DNA of 64,000 nt from Candidatus Blautia faecipullorum (GCA_019115125.1 DXEG01000037.1:62001-126000); one strand, 5' to 3'; positions 1-7,767 are shown, counted from the first letter of the stretch. Notes: a model not told the origin generated them from the letters alone. Numbers and translations are program-made.

Positions 1-417
1 TCCGCTACCCTGCCGGCAGCGCAGAAAACATGGCTGATCATCCCTCTTGGAATCGCCGCGTTCATCGTATTCTATGTTGTATTCCGTTTCGCGATCGTAA
101 AATTCGATCTGAAAACTCCGGGACGTGAGGATGACGATCAGGAGGCTGAGAAGAGAGTGGTTCTCGCCAACGACAACTTTACAGAAGTAGCATCCGTTAT
201 CCTGGAGGGAATCGGCGGAAAAGAGAACGTTACCTCTATTGACAACTGTATTACAAGACTCCGTCTTGAGATCAAAGACTATACGAAGGTTGATGAAAGC
301 AAGATCAAATCTGCCGGAGTAGCCGGAGTAATCCGTCCGGGCAAGAATTCTGTGCAGGTAATTGTGGGAACAAAAGTACAGTTTGTTGCGGATGAGTTCA
401 AAAAACTCTGCAAATAA
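1..417 (+). CDS. PTS sugar transporter subunit EIICB, C-terminal part (5' end outside window)
   Basis: The frame is open from the first base, so this is the tail of a larger gene. The visible part holds the last hydrophobic helix of the EIIC channel (about residues 11-33 of the fragment), an acidic Arg/Asp/Glu linker, then a complete EIIB domain of about 80 residues. The EIIB shows the phosphocysteine motif DNCITRLRLE and the later GxxxVIRPGKNSVQVIVG block, both typical of the glucose/GlcNAc/maltose EIIB family. Such proteins take a phosphate from HPr/EIIA and pass it to the sugar during uptake at the membrane. No EIIA domain follows, so phosphate must come from a separate EIIA. A strong terminator follows at 492-533. 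The substrate cannot be fixed from this fragment. Confidence 0.9.
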   Translation, partial: SATLPAAQKTWLIIPLGIAAFIVFYVVFRFAIVKFDLKTPGREDDDQEAEKRVVLANDNFTEVASVILEGIGGKENVTSIDNCITRLRLEIKDYTKVDESKIKSAGVAGVIRPGKNSVQVIVGTKVQFVADEFKKLCK

Positions 418-491
418 TCTGTGAGCAGGACGGGGCTGAGCTATGTCTTGGCTCCGAATAGAATTCATACATGAATAATCCCTTTTGACGC

Positions 492-533
492 AGGGGAATG
501 GTAAGTCTGGAGCTTGCCGTTCCTCTGTTTTTT
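492..533 (+). terminator. Rho-independent terminator of the PTS gene
   Basis: Arms 492-505 and 513-526 pair over 14 positions (with G-T pairs) around a 7-base loop and are followed by a T-rich run. An ATG at 498 lies inside the stem, which argues against that ATG starting the next gene. Confidence 0.85.
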
Positions 534-593
534 TGTTCTTTTTTCTGCGGGGGTTCATATATATTAGTGAATTCAAAAAACAGGAGAAAGCTT

Positions 594-2528
594 TTGGCGG
601 GATATCGTCGTTTTGTCGCATATGTATACGAGTATCAAAAGGGGAGAAAAGGGAGAAACTGCGGATTTATCCGGGTAGAGGCCTGGGAGGAGCGGTGCAG
701 GATGGAGATGCACCTCCTTTGTCCGGGGCTTCTGCCAAATGTAAGATGCGATATTTTTGGTTTTGTCAGGAACGCGGGACTGATGGACGGAAGTCTGATC
801 GGGAGCTGTACAACAGAGGAGAGCAGGGCGGACAGTGTAATTGAAACAGACAGAAATAATCTGGGAGGGTCCGGGCTTTCGCTGGATCAGATGGGCGGAA
901 TGATCCTCACTACAGAGAGCGGGGCGTTTTTTGGGACAGAGTGGGATGATCAGCCCGTCCGGCCGGAGAATTTCCGGAGAATAGCCCGGGCGCCGGAGGA
1001 GGACGAGGTACAAAGGGAGAGAAGGAGTGTGAGAGCGCGCGGCGGGCAGGCGGAACCAGAAGGACGCGCGGGAGAGGAAGGCAGGGGCAGAGAGGTTCGC
1101 GATAGAGAAGGAATGTGGGAAGAGGAAGGAGTCCCAGGAGAAGGATACAGAGAGCCGGAGAGAAGGAGCCGGGGAAGAGAGGAAATGCCCGGAGAAGGGA
1201 TCGGAGAGCCGGAGAACTGGAGGGAGGAAATGTCACCGGAGATGAGGATGAGGCCGGAGCTGAGAGGGGGAACGAGAGAAGAAGGTCGGGAGAGAAACGA
1301 CCGGGACAGTGGAGAAATGCCGGAAGAGAGAATATCGTCGGAAGAAGGCCGCCGGGAATCGGGAGACCGGAGAGAGCAAAAGCTGCCGGAGATGAGGATG
1401 ACGCCGGAGTCAGGAAGACAAACAGGAGAAGAAGGCAGAGAGGTTCGCGATAGAGAAGGAATGTGGGAAGAGGAAGGAGTACCAGGAGAAGGATACAGAG
1501 AACCGGAGAGAAGGAACCGAGTCAGAGAAGAAACGCCCGGAGAAGGATACAGAGAACCGGAGAACTGGAGAGAGGAAATGGCGCCGGAGCTGAGAAGGAG
1601 AACGAGAGAAGAAGGTTGGGAGAGAAGCGGCCGGGACAGTGGAGAAATGCCGGAAGAGAGAATGCCGTCGGAGGAAGGGCGCCGGGAATCGGGAGACCGG
1701 AGAGAGCAAAAGCTTCCGGAGATGAGAATGACGCCGGAGTCAGGAAGACAAACAGAAGAAGGCAGGGGCAGAGAGGTTCGCGATAGAGAAGGAATGTGGG
1801 AAGAGGAAGGAGTCCCAGGAGAAGGTCCCGGAAATCCGGAGGGAAGGAGCCGGGTCAGAGAAGAAATGCCAGGAGAAGGGATCAGGGAGCCGGAGAACTG
1901 GAGGGAGGAAATGTGGCCGGAGAGGGGAAGCCGAGACAGAGAAGAAACAGGGGAGGAAGCAGAAAAAAGAAGAGAGGAGGAAATCTGGGAAGAGGCGGAG
2001 TCTCGGAGACTGGCAGGGCTAAAAGAGAGAGCTTCAGAAGCTGAGAGAGAAGAAAGACCGGCGTGGGGACAGGTTCGTGAAGAGCAAGAGCTTCAGGGGG
2101 CCGGAAGAGGGAAGGAAGGAGGAGATCACAGGAACGCCGGAGCAGAGGACGAGGCAGTGACTGCCGCGGAGGCAGCCCAAATGGAAGAGATTCCTTTTGG
2201 GGAGGAATTTGATCCCTTTGGGGACGGAGAAATTATGAGCTGCCGGAAGATCCAGCCGGGGGATTTCCGCTATTTCCAGCCGCGGGACCGCGTTCTCGGG
2301 AATAACCGCTTTCTGCAGTATGGCTTTTACAGCTTCGGTCATCTGATGATCGGAAGGATGAAGAACGGAAGCTATATTTTGGGAGTGCCGGGAGGCTACG
2401 ACCAACAGGAGCGGTTTATGGCAAACATGTTTGGATTTCCGTATTTTAAACAGTGCGGGCAGATACGGCTGTCCAGAGGCAGGGGCGGTTACTGGTACCG
2501 TTTAATCAATCCCCCTAAGCTCCACTAG
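594..2528 (+). CDS. DUF6128-like protein with long Glu/Arg-rich repeat region
   Basis: About 644 aa if translation starts at TTG 594, which has an AGGAGA ribosome site (582-587) six bases upstream. The ATG at 498 is in frame but sits in the preceding terminator. The N-terminal part (about 100 residues: RRFVAYVYEYQKGRKG, then a segment ending near GTEWDD) and the C-terminal 80 residues (PGDFRYFQPRDRVLGNN ... GYWYRLI) are ordinary globular sequence and resemble a Lachnospiraceae family I recall as DUF6128. Between them lie about 400 residues made almost only of Glu, Arg, Gly, Pro, Asp and Met, with three tandem copies of a 111-116 aa unit. No signal peptide or membrane segment is evident from the TTG start. 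Function unknown. The end overlaps the convergent radical-SAM gene by 27 bp. Confidence 0.75.
   Translation: MAGYRRFVAYVYEYQKGRKGRNCGFIRVEAWEERCRMEMHLLCPGLLPNVRCDIFGFVRNAGLMDGSLIGSCTTEESRADSVIETDRNNLGGSGLSLDQMGGMILTTESGAFFGTEWDDQPVRPENFRRIARAPEEDEVQRERRSVRARGGQAEPEGRAGEEGRGREVRDREGMWEEEGVPGEGYREPERRSRGREEMPGEGIGEPENWREEMSPEMRMRPELRGGTREEGRERNDRDSGEMPEERISSEEGRRESGDRREQKLPEMRMTPESGRQTGEEGREVRDREGMWEEEGVPGEGYREPERRNRVREETPGEGYREPENWREEMAPELRRRTREEGWERSGRDSGEMPEERMPSEEGRRESGDRREQKLPEMRMTPESGRQTEEGRGREVRDREGMWEEEGVPGEGPGNPEGRSRVREEMPGEGIREPENWREEMWPERGSRDREETGEEAEKRREEEIWEEAESRRLAGLKERASEAEREERPAWGQVREEQELQGAGRGKEGGDHRNAGAEDEAVTAAEAAQMEEIPFGEEFDPFGDGEIMSCRKIQPGDFRYFQPRDRVLGNNRFLQYGFYSFGHLMIGRMKNGSYILGVPGGYDQQERFMANMFGFPYFKQCGQIRLSRGRGGYWYRLINPPKLH
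1092..1915 (+). repeat. Intragenic tandem repeat, three copies of a 333-348 bp unit
   Basis: The anchor GAGGTTCGCGATAGAGAAGG begins at 1092, 1440 and 1773, giving periods of 348 and 333 bp. Both are multiples of three, so the frame is kept. The third copy is partial. Smaller motifs (PGEG, REPE, EEMP) recur inside each unit. The pattern fits unequal recombination within the gene. Confidence 0.9.
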
Positions 2529-3197
2529 CGGTATGGTGCGCCTGAGAATATCCTGAAAATGACGGAGGTCCTCAGAAGAATAGCTGCTGAATCCAGGCTG
2601 CAGAACCTCTTCGGAGTCTTTGTATGCCTGGAGATAGTATGCTTTTGCGCCTTTCAGCCACTGGCCGATCTCAATAAAATCCTTTTCGGTATGAAGCTCC
2701 TTTACTACTGTGGTGCGGAATTCATAATCCAGATTCCCTTTTAAAAGAAAATCCACTGTTTCCCGGATACTGTCAAGATCCGGCGCGGGAAGGCCGCACA
2801 GCGCGCTGTAATTTTCAGGACATGCCTTGATGTCAACGGCGGCCATATGGATGAGCCCTTTTTCCGCAAGGCTTTTCAGTACTTCGGGATTGGTGCCGTT
2901 GGTGTCCAGCTTTACCGGATATCCCAGCTTGTGAATATCCTTTAAAAAATCTTCCAGACCGGGAGAAAGCGTGGGTTCGCCTCCGGTGACGCAGACGCCT
3001 TCCAGGATGCCCCGGCGTTTTTTCAGAAAGGACATAACCTCTTCGCCGGGTATCGCGGGCTGGTCTGCAGGGCGAAGCACCAGACTGCTGTTGTGGCAGA
3101 AAGGACAGCGAAAATTGCAGCCGCCCAGAAAAATGGTGGCGGCCACCTTACCTGGATAGTCCAAAAGGGTTGTTTTGTTTAAACCATATATTTTCAT
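2502..3197 (-). CDS. Anaerobic ribonucleotide reductase activating protein-like radical SAM enzyme (NrdG2 type)
   Basis: 231 aa. The radical SAM CxxxCxxC motif is at Cys27, Cys31, Cys34 (GGCNFRCPFCHN), followed by CVTGGEPTL, the glycine-rich SAM-binding segment. The opening MKIYGLNKTTLLDYPG is typical of the TIGR02495-type activase, which uses a 4Fe-4S cluster and SAM to make the glycyl radical of class III ribonucleotide reductase. No nrdD reductase lies next to it, so the partner is inferred; some members of this group activate other glycyl-radical enzymes. The gene is transcribed away from tadA and its last 27 bp overlap the end of the DUF6128-like gene. Confidence 0.82.
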   Translation of the reverse strand: MKIYGLNKTTLLDYPGKVAATIFLGGCNFRCPFCHNSSLVLRPADQPAIPGEEVMSFLKKRRGILEGVCVTGGEPTLSPGLEDFLKDIHKLGYPVKLDTNGTNPEVLKSLAEKGLIHMAAVDIKACPENYSALCGLPAPDLDSIRETVDFLLKGNLDYEFRTTVVKELHTEKDFIEIGQWLKGAKAYYLQAYKDSEEVLQPGFSSYSSEDLRHFQDILRRTIPLVELRGID

Positions 3198-3274
3198 GGG
3201 AAAGCCTCTTTTCGTTCTTATGTAAAATTATAGTCGCTGTTCACTCGCAAGATTGACACTGGCTGTCAAGCTAT

Positions 3275-3361
3275 GCGCCTGTATGCTGAAGCGCGGGATT
3301 TCAGCCTCATACATCGAAGATGCATTTTAAATGGGCCGAAACCGTTGCAGTTCGCAGGCGC
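3275..3361. other. Multi-branched inverted repeat between the NrdG-like gene and tadA
   Basis: Perfect 7-base arms GCGCCTG (3275-3281) and CAGGCGC (3355-3361) enclose several smaller hairpins: GTATG-CTGAA with TTCAG-cct-CATAC, CATC-GAA-GATG, CATTT-TAAATG and CGAA with TTCG. The rest of the 3198-3484 gap holds an IR TTGACA-N5-TGTCAA (3253-3269) and the tadA promoter. Strand and function are unknown. Confidence 0.4.
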
Positions 3362-3408
3362 TTGTAAACTGTAACAAATTATACATGATTCCGGCCGGGG
3401 ATTCCACA

Positions 3409-3437
3409 TTGATTTTACCTGGTTTATTGAATATAAT
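3409..3437 (+). promoter_or_regulatory. Promoter for tadA
   Basis: TTGATT at 3409-3414 and TATAAT at 3432-3437, with a 17-bp spacer, placed 48 bp before the GTG start. Confidence 0.65.
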
Positions 3438-3484
3438 AATACATAGTGACACCGCAAAGAATGAACTCAGGAGGAGGTGCTTTT

Positions 3485-4030
3485 GTGACGGAGCAGGAGC
3501 GCTTTATGAAAGAAGCTGTCCGCCAGGCGAAAAAGGCCCGGGCTTTGATGGAGGTTCCGATCGGCTGTGTGATCGTGTCGGAGGGAAAGATCATCGCCAG
3601 AGGATATAACCGCAGAAATACAGATAAGAATACCTTGTCCCACGCGGAGCTGAACGCCATAAAAAAAGCCAGTAAAAAGCTGGGAGACTGGCGTCTGGAG
3701 GGCTGTACCATGTATGTAACGCTGGAGCCCTGTCAGATGTGCGCCGGGGCGCTGGTGCAGTCCAGGATTGACGAGGTGGTAATCGGAAGCATGAATCCCA
3801 AAGCGGGCTGCGCGGGGTCTGTCCTGAATCTGCTGGAGATGGACGGATTCAACCACAAGGTGAAGGTGACGAGAGGAGTCCTGGAGGAGGAATGCTCCTC
3901 TATGCTTTCGGATTTTTTCCGGGAGCTGCGGGAAGAAAAAAAGAGAAAGAAGAAAGAAGAGAAGAAAGATACACTTTCCGGGACGGAGGACGATCCTCCA
4001 CGGAAAACAACTGGAAACGAGTTTTCATAA
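3485..4030 (+). CDS. tadA: tRNA-specific adenosine deaminase
   Basis: 181 aa. Deaminates adenosine 34 of tRNA-Arg(ACG) to inosine in the cytoplasm. The zinc deaminase signature is complete: HAE (His53, catalytic Glu55) and PCQMC (Cys83, Cys86). The start is GTG 3485, chosen because an AGGAGG run lies just upstream at about 3471-3476; the upstream in-frame ATG at 3446 has no ribosome site. The last 40 residues are a Lys/Glu-rich tail (EEKKRKKKEEKK) beyond the usual end of TadA, probably disordered. It converges on the SRP RNA gene, and the hairpin at 4089-4116 may terminate both. Confidence 0.93.
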   Translation: MTEQERFMKEAVRQAKKARALMEVPIGCVIVSEGKIIARGYNRRNTDKNTLSHAELNAIKKASKKLGDWRLEGCTMYVTLEPCQMCAGALVQSRIDEVVIGSMNPKAGCAGSVLNLLEMDGFNHKVKVTRGVLEEECSSMLSDFFRELREEKKRKKKEEKKDTLSGTEDDPPRKTTGNEFS

Positions 4031-4088
4031 ACGGCTTAGAGCTGAAAGAAGTGTCTGATTTAGAATATCTGAAATAATAAGCGAAAAA

Positions 4089-4116
4089 ATACCCTGCAGC
4101 GGATCCTGCAGGGTAA
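4089..4116 (-). terminator. Terminator of the SRP RNA gene, probably bidirectional
   Basis: Perfect arms ACCCTGCAG (4091-4099) and CTGCAGGGT (4106-4114) with a 6-base loop. On the minus strand a run of six T follows; on the plus strand a looser T-rich stretch follows. Confidence 0.8.
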
Positions 4117-4123
4117 TCTTATA

Positions 4124-4394
4124 TTCTTTTTTACGCGCGCCGCACCTCGAAATGCTCCCACAGACGTTACCTTTACAGTTAACTCGGCCCAGGCACCCTC
4201 GCGGCACACAGGAGCGTCTGCTTAGTGCTGCTGCATTCCTGCCCTGACACGGTTCACAGATTCCTGTTGCGCGAGACCCGGACGTCAACGCCACTTATAA
4301 AGGGCAGCTCTGCAAGATACAGTCCTCAGATTGGCATCACCCCTGCTGTAGCGGATTGCAGGTACAGGGCACCGCTAACTCCCCGGCTGCGCGG
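4124..4394 (-). ncRNA. ffs: Signal recognition particle RNA, large Bacillus type
   Basis: On the minus strand the sequence matches the layout of B. subtilis scRNA: GCGGTGCCCTGTACCTGCAATCC near the 5' end, then the helix 8 core (GTCAGG, a GGAA tetraloop closed by GCA/TGC, AGCAGCA) and the TGCCTGGGCCGAG block near the 3' end. The length of about 270 nt includes the Alu domain seen in spore-formers. It binds Ffh and targets membrane proteins. The 5' end is estimated from its consensus promoter and the 3' end from the terminator, so both may be off by several bases. It points away from pfkA, so it is not co-transcribed with dnaX. Confidence 0.92.
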
Positions 4395-4400
4395 AATTTA

Positions 4401-4429
4401 AGTATAGACGATTTTTCGAGTCTTGTCAA
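4401..4429 (-). promoter_or_regulatory. Consensus promoter of the SRP RNA gene
   Basis: Minus-strand TTGACA (4424-4429) and TATACT (4401-4406) with a 17-bp spacer, an almost perfect housekeeping sigma promoter as expected for an abundant stable RNA. Confidence 0.85.
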
Positions 4430-4452
4430 GAGGGGTATAAGTATTATATAAT
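4423..4452 (+). promoter_or_regulatory. Promoter of pfkA, overlapping the SRP RNA -35 box
   Basis: TTGTCA (4423-4428) and TATAAT (4447-4452) with an 18-bp spacer. The -35 hexamer occupies almost the same bases as the -35 of the divergent SRP RNA promoter. Confidence 0.7.
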
Positions 4453-4487
4453 AGAGAAAACTATAAATGAAGCGGGGTGCGATCAAC

Positions 4488-5570
4488 ATGATTAAACGAA
4501 TCGGATTACTGACAAGCGGCGGAGACTGCCAGGCGCTGAACGCGACCATGAGAGGCGTGGTGAAGGCTCTCTCCAATTCGCTGGACGACCTGGAGGTTTA
4601 CGGCTTTGACGATGGCTACAAGGGACTGATCTATGGCAAATACCGTATGCTTACCTCGAAGGATTTTTCGGGTATCCTCACGCAGGGCGGCACGATCCTT
4701 GGAACCTCACGTCAGCCGTTTAAGCTGATGCGCGTGCCGGACGAAAAGGGTCTGGACAAGGTGGAAGCCATGAAGCAGACATATTACAAGCTCTGCCTGG
4801 ACTGTCTTGTGATCCTGGGAGGAAACGGTACTCAGAAAACAGCGAATCTGTTAAGAGAAGAAGGACTGAATATCATACATCTTCCCAAGACCATTGATAA
4901 TGATATTTACGGCACGGATATGACCTTTGGCTTCCAGAGCGCTGTGAATATCGCTACAAACGCTATTGACTGTATTCATACGACGGCAACCTCTCACGGC
5001 CGTGTATTTATCGTTGAGATCATGGGACATAAGGTCGGAAGCCTGACGCTCCACGCGGGACTTGCAGGCGGCGCGGATATCATTCTGATTCCGGAGATCC
5101 CATATGATATCAAGAAGGTGGCCGCGGCCATCGAAAAGAGAAATAAAGCGGGCAAGCGTTTTACGATCCTCGCTGTGGCAGAGGGCGCGATCTCCAAAGA
5201 GGACGCCAAGCTGTCCAAGAAGAAATATAAGGAACGCCTGGCGGAAAGAGCCAAAAAATATCCTTCCGTATCTTATGAGATCGCAGACGCTATCAATAAG
5301 GAAATCGGCAGTGAAGTCCGCGTAACAGTTCCCGGACATATCCAGCGCGGCGGCGAGCCCTGCCCCTATGACCGTGTACTTTCCACAAGGATCGGCGCGG
5401 GCGCCGCGGAGGCGATCATGGATGAGGAGTACGGCATTATGATCGGTATTGTGAATAACAAGATCAAGCGAGTGCCTCTGGCAGAATGTGCGGGCAAGCT
5501 GAAGATGGTTTCTCCGAAGGATCAGACGGTTAAGGCTGCCAAGGAGATCGGCATCAGCTTCGGCGACTGA
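4488..5570 (+). CDS. pfkA: 6-phosphofructokinase
   Basis: 360 aa from ATG 4488, which has a GGGGTG ribosome site; the ATG at 4467 lacks one. Phosphorylates fructose 6-phosphate to fructose 1,6-bisphosphate in glycolysis. Visible motifs are GGDCQALNA near the start, GGNGTQ at residues 111-116, PKTIDND at 133-139 and HIQRGGEPCPYDR. The Gly in GGNGT is the residue linked to ATP use, while the Lys in PKTIDND is more typical of PPi-dependent and long-clade enzymes, so the phosphate donor is not certain. It sits alone between divergent SRP RNA and dnaX and ends at its own terminator. Confidence 0.9.
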   Translation: MIKRIGLLTSGGDCQALNATMRGVVKALSNSLDDLEVYGFDDGYKGLIYGKYRMLTSKDFSGILTQGGTILGTSRQPFKLMRVPDEKGLDKVEAMKQTYYKLCLDCLVILGGNGTQKTANLLREEGLNIIHLPKTIDNDIYGTDMTFGFQSAVNIATNAIDCIHTTATSHGRVFIVEIMGHKVGSLTLHAGLAGGADIILIPEIPYDIKKVAAAIEKRNKAGKRFTILAVAEGAISKEDAKLSKKKYKERLAERAKKYPSVSYEIADAINKEIGSEVRVTVPGHIQRGGEPCPYDRVLSTRIGAGAAEAIMDEEYGIMIGIVNNKIKRVPLAECAGKLKMVSPKDQTVKAAKEIGISFGD

Positions 5571-5598
5571 CGACACTGAAACGACACACAGAGAATGA

Positions 5599-5650
5599 GA
5601 GGGGGATGTTGCAGAACGCATCCGGTGTATTCTGCAGCGTCCTCTTTATT
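5599..5650 (+). terminator. Terminator after pfkA
   Basis: Long imperfect stem: 5599-5616 pairs with 5630-5644 (TTGCAGAA with TTCTGCAG at its core), followed by TTTATTT. Confidence 0.7.
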
Positions 5651-5668
5651 TGAGAGAGGAGAATTTCC

Positions 5669-7288
5669 ATGAGCTATACTGCCCTGTACAGAAAATTCAG
5701 ACCTGATAATTTTGCGGATGTGAAAGGGCAGGATCATATTGTGACAACCCTTACCAATCAGATCAAGGCGAACCGTATCGGCCATGCCTATCTGTTCTGC
5801 GGAACCCGGGGAACCGGAAAGACGACTGTGGCGAAAATCCTCGCAAAGGCGGTAAACTGCAGCCATCCTGTAGACGGAAGTCCCTGCAATGAATGTGAGA
5901 TGTGTAAGGCCATTCAGGCCGGAACCTCTATGAATGTTATCGAAATTGACGCTGCCTCCAACAACGGCGTGGATAATATCCGGGAGATCCGGGAGGAAGT
6001 TACCTATCGTCCCACAGAAGGAAGATACAAGGTTTATATCATAGACGAGGTTCATATGCTTTCTACAGGAGCGTTCAACGCTCTTCTGAAAACTCTGGAA
6101 GAGCCGCCCTCCTATGTGATCTTCATCCTTGCCACCACGGAGGCCCACAAGATCCCTGTTACCATTCTGTCGCGCTGCCAGAGATATGATTTTCACAGGA
6201 TCACTATTGATACTATCGCGGCCCGCCTTGCGGAGCTTCTGGAGGCGGAGGGCGTTGAGGCGGAAGAAAAAGCCGTAAGGTATGTGGCGAAGGCGGGGGA
6301 CGGATCCATGCGTGACGCTCTAAGTCTTCTGGATCAGTGCATCGCCTTCTATCTGGGAGAGAAGCTGACCTACGACAAGGTTCTTGAGGTTTTGGGAGCT
6401 GTGGATACCGAGGTGTTCAGCAGGCTCCTCAGAAAGGTTCTCGCAGGCGACGTGACGGGCTCCATCCATATTCTGGAGGATCTGATCGTGGGCGGCAGAG
6501 AGCTTGGACAGTTTGTGGGAGATTTTACCTGGTATATGAGGAATCTTCTTCTGGTGAAGACCTCAGAAAATCCTGAGGAGGCCATAGACGTTTCCTCAGA
6601 AAATCTGCGGCTTCTTGAGGAAGAAAGCCAGATGACGGATGTGGAGACGCTGATGCGCTATATCCGCGTTTTTTCGGATCTGTCCAATCAGATACGCTTC
6701 GCGACTCAGAAGAGGGTTCTTGTGGAGATTGCTCTTATTAAGCTGTGCAGGCCTGCCATGGAGACCAATCTGGATTCAGTGCTGGACCGTATCCGGGTGC
6801 TGGAACAGAAGGCGGAGGAACGGCCGGTGCAGCAGGTGATCGTGCAGAGGGAAGCCGCGTCAGGGAATATTGCGTCGGCCCCTCAGGAGGAAAAAAAGCC
6901 TCAGAAGGCGGCTCCGGAGGATCTTCAAAAGGTGATGGCGGGCTGGAAGGTGATCGTGGGCCAGACTACGGCGGCCTTTAAGCAGGCGCTTCTGAAATCT
7001 GTGCCGAAATATAACGGAGATACCGGCGAGCCGGTGCTCTTTGTGGAGTTTCAGACTCCCCTGGGACGAAATTATCCCGATGGATCGGACGCCGCCAGAG
7101 AGCTTCAGGATATTATTGAACGGCAGATCGGAAAAAGTATAGAGCTTCACATGCTGGTGGCGGAGGACCATCAGCAGACGAATCTTGCCAGCATAACGGT
7201 GGATGAGGCCATCAGAGAGAACATCCACATGGACGTAGTGGTGGAGGAGGAGCCGGGAGGCTACGGTTCAAGTCAGGAAGAATATTGA
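5669..7288 (+). CDS. dnaX: DNA polymerase III subunit gamma/tau
   Basis: 539 aa. The clamp-loader ATPase that opens the sliding clamp. Walker A GTRGTGKTT is at residues 45-53, the four zinc Cys at 64, 73, 76 and 79, and Walker B with DEVH at 126-129, followed by the LEEPP and sensor ATTEAHKIP segments. The C-terminal third is a shorter tau-like domain than in E. coli. Start ATG 5669 follows GAGAGGAGA. The downstream order YbaB-recR is the classic Firmicute dnaX-yaaK-recR arrangement. The stop codon lies inside the promoter of the next gene. Confidence 0.96.
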   Translation: MSYTALYRKFRPDNFADVKGQDHIVTTLTNQIKANRIGHAYLFCGTRGTGKTTVAKILAKAVNCSHPVDGSPCNECEMCKAIQAGTSMNVIEIDAASNNGVDNIREIREEVTYRPTEGRYKVYIIDEVHMLSTGAFNALLKTLEEPPSYVIFILATTEAHKIPVTILSRCQRYDFHRITIDTIAARLAELLEAEGVEAEEKAVRYVAKAGDGSMRDALSLLDQCIAFYLGEKLTYDKVLEVLGAVDTEVFSRLLRKVLAGDVTGSIHILEDLIVGGRELGQFVGDFTWYMRNLLLVKTSENPEEAIDVSSENLRLLEEESQMTDVETLMRYIRVFSDLSNQIRFATQKRVLVEIALIKLCRPAMETNLDSVLDRIRVLEQKAEERPVQQVIVQREAASGNIASAPQEEKKPQKAAPEDLQKVMAGWKVIVGQTTAAFKQALLKSVPKYNGDTGEPVLFVEFQTPLGRNYPDGSDAARELQDIIERQIGKSIELHMLVAEDHQQTNLASITVDEAIRENIHMDVVVEEEPGGYGSSQEEY

Positions 7289-7313
7289 CACATCGCGGTC
7301 AATAAAATATACT
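7285..7313 (+). promoter_or_regulatory. Consensus promoter for the YbaB-recR genes
   Basis: TTGACA (7285-7290), a 17-bp spacer and TATACT (7308-7313). The -35 box contains the dnaX stop codon (7286-7288). Confidence 0.75.
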
Positions 7314-7410
7314 TTTGCAAAGAAAGTGTAAATATATTTTCCGCCGGAAAGCACAAGACGGAGGAAAAGACAGTGTCAAATAAGTTATGAAAAATCAGGA
7401 GGAAAAAAAT

Positions 7411-7767
7411 ATGGCAAAACGTGGAGGATTTCCGGGCATGGGAATGCCGGGGAACATGAATAATTTAATGAAACAGGCGCAGAAGATGCAGCGTCAGATG
7501 GAGGAGAACCAGAAAGCTCTGGAGGAGAAGGAGTTTACGGCTTCCGCAGGGGGCGGCGCCGTTGAGGTGACCATTTCCGGCAAGAGAGAGGTCACAAAGG
7601 TTTCCCTTTCCGAGGAAGTGGTGGATCCTGACGATATAGAGATGCTGGAGGATCTGATCGTAGCGGCCACCAATGAAGCCCTCCGCAAGGTGGAAGAAGA
7701 ATCTGCGGCGGTAATGTCGAAGCTTACCGGAGGCCTGGGAGGACTTGGAGGAGGCCTTCCTTTCTGA
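7411..7767 (+). CDS. YbaB/EbfC family nucleoid-associated protein
   Basis: 118 aa. A small DNA-binding protein family found between dnaX and recR. The N-terminus is Gly/Met-rich ([26 protein letters not shown]) and leads into the long helix of the family, followed by the [11 protein letters not shown] strand pair and a Gly-rich tail. ATG 7411 is chosen over 7387 because AGGAGG (7398-7403) lies between them and would be inside the coding region of the longer version. Its stop codon overlaps the recR start by one base, so the two are translationally coupled. Confidence 0.93.
   Translation: MAKRGGFPGMGMPGNMNNLMKQAQKMQRQMEENQKALEEKEFTASAGGGAVEVTISGKREVTKVSLSEEVVDPDDIEMLEDLIVAATNEALRKVEEESAAVMSKLTGGLGGLGGGLPF

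Noticed and set aside
485..844. 119-codon frame overlapping the start of the DUF6128-like gene
   Set aside because: It begins within the PTS terminator and has no ribosome site; the other frame shows family resemblance.
1115..2044. Long open frames of 80-110 codons in the other plus-strand frames of the repeat region
   Set aside because: They arise from the purine-rich tandem repeats of the DUF6128-like gene, repeat the same peptide, and lack ribosome sites.
4025..4294. 89-codon minus-strand frame over the SRP RNA
   Set aside because: The sequence is a structured RNA gene with a consensus promoter and terminator; the frame is accidental.
7281..7330. Possible frameshift element at the end of dnaX
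   Set aside because: E. coli dnaX uses a slippery A-run for gamma; no A-rich slippery heptamer with a downstream hairpin was seen inside this gene, and the sequence here is a promoter.
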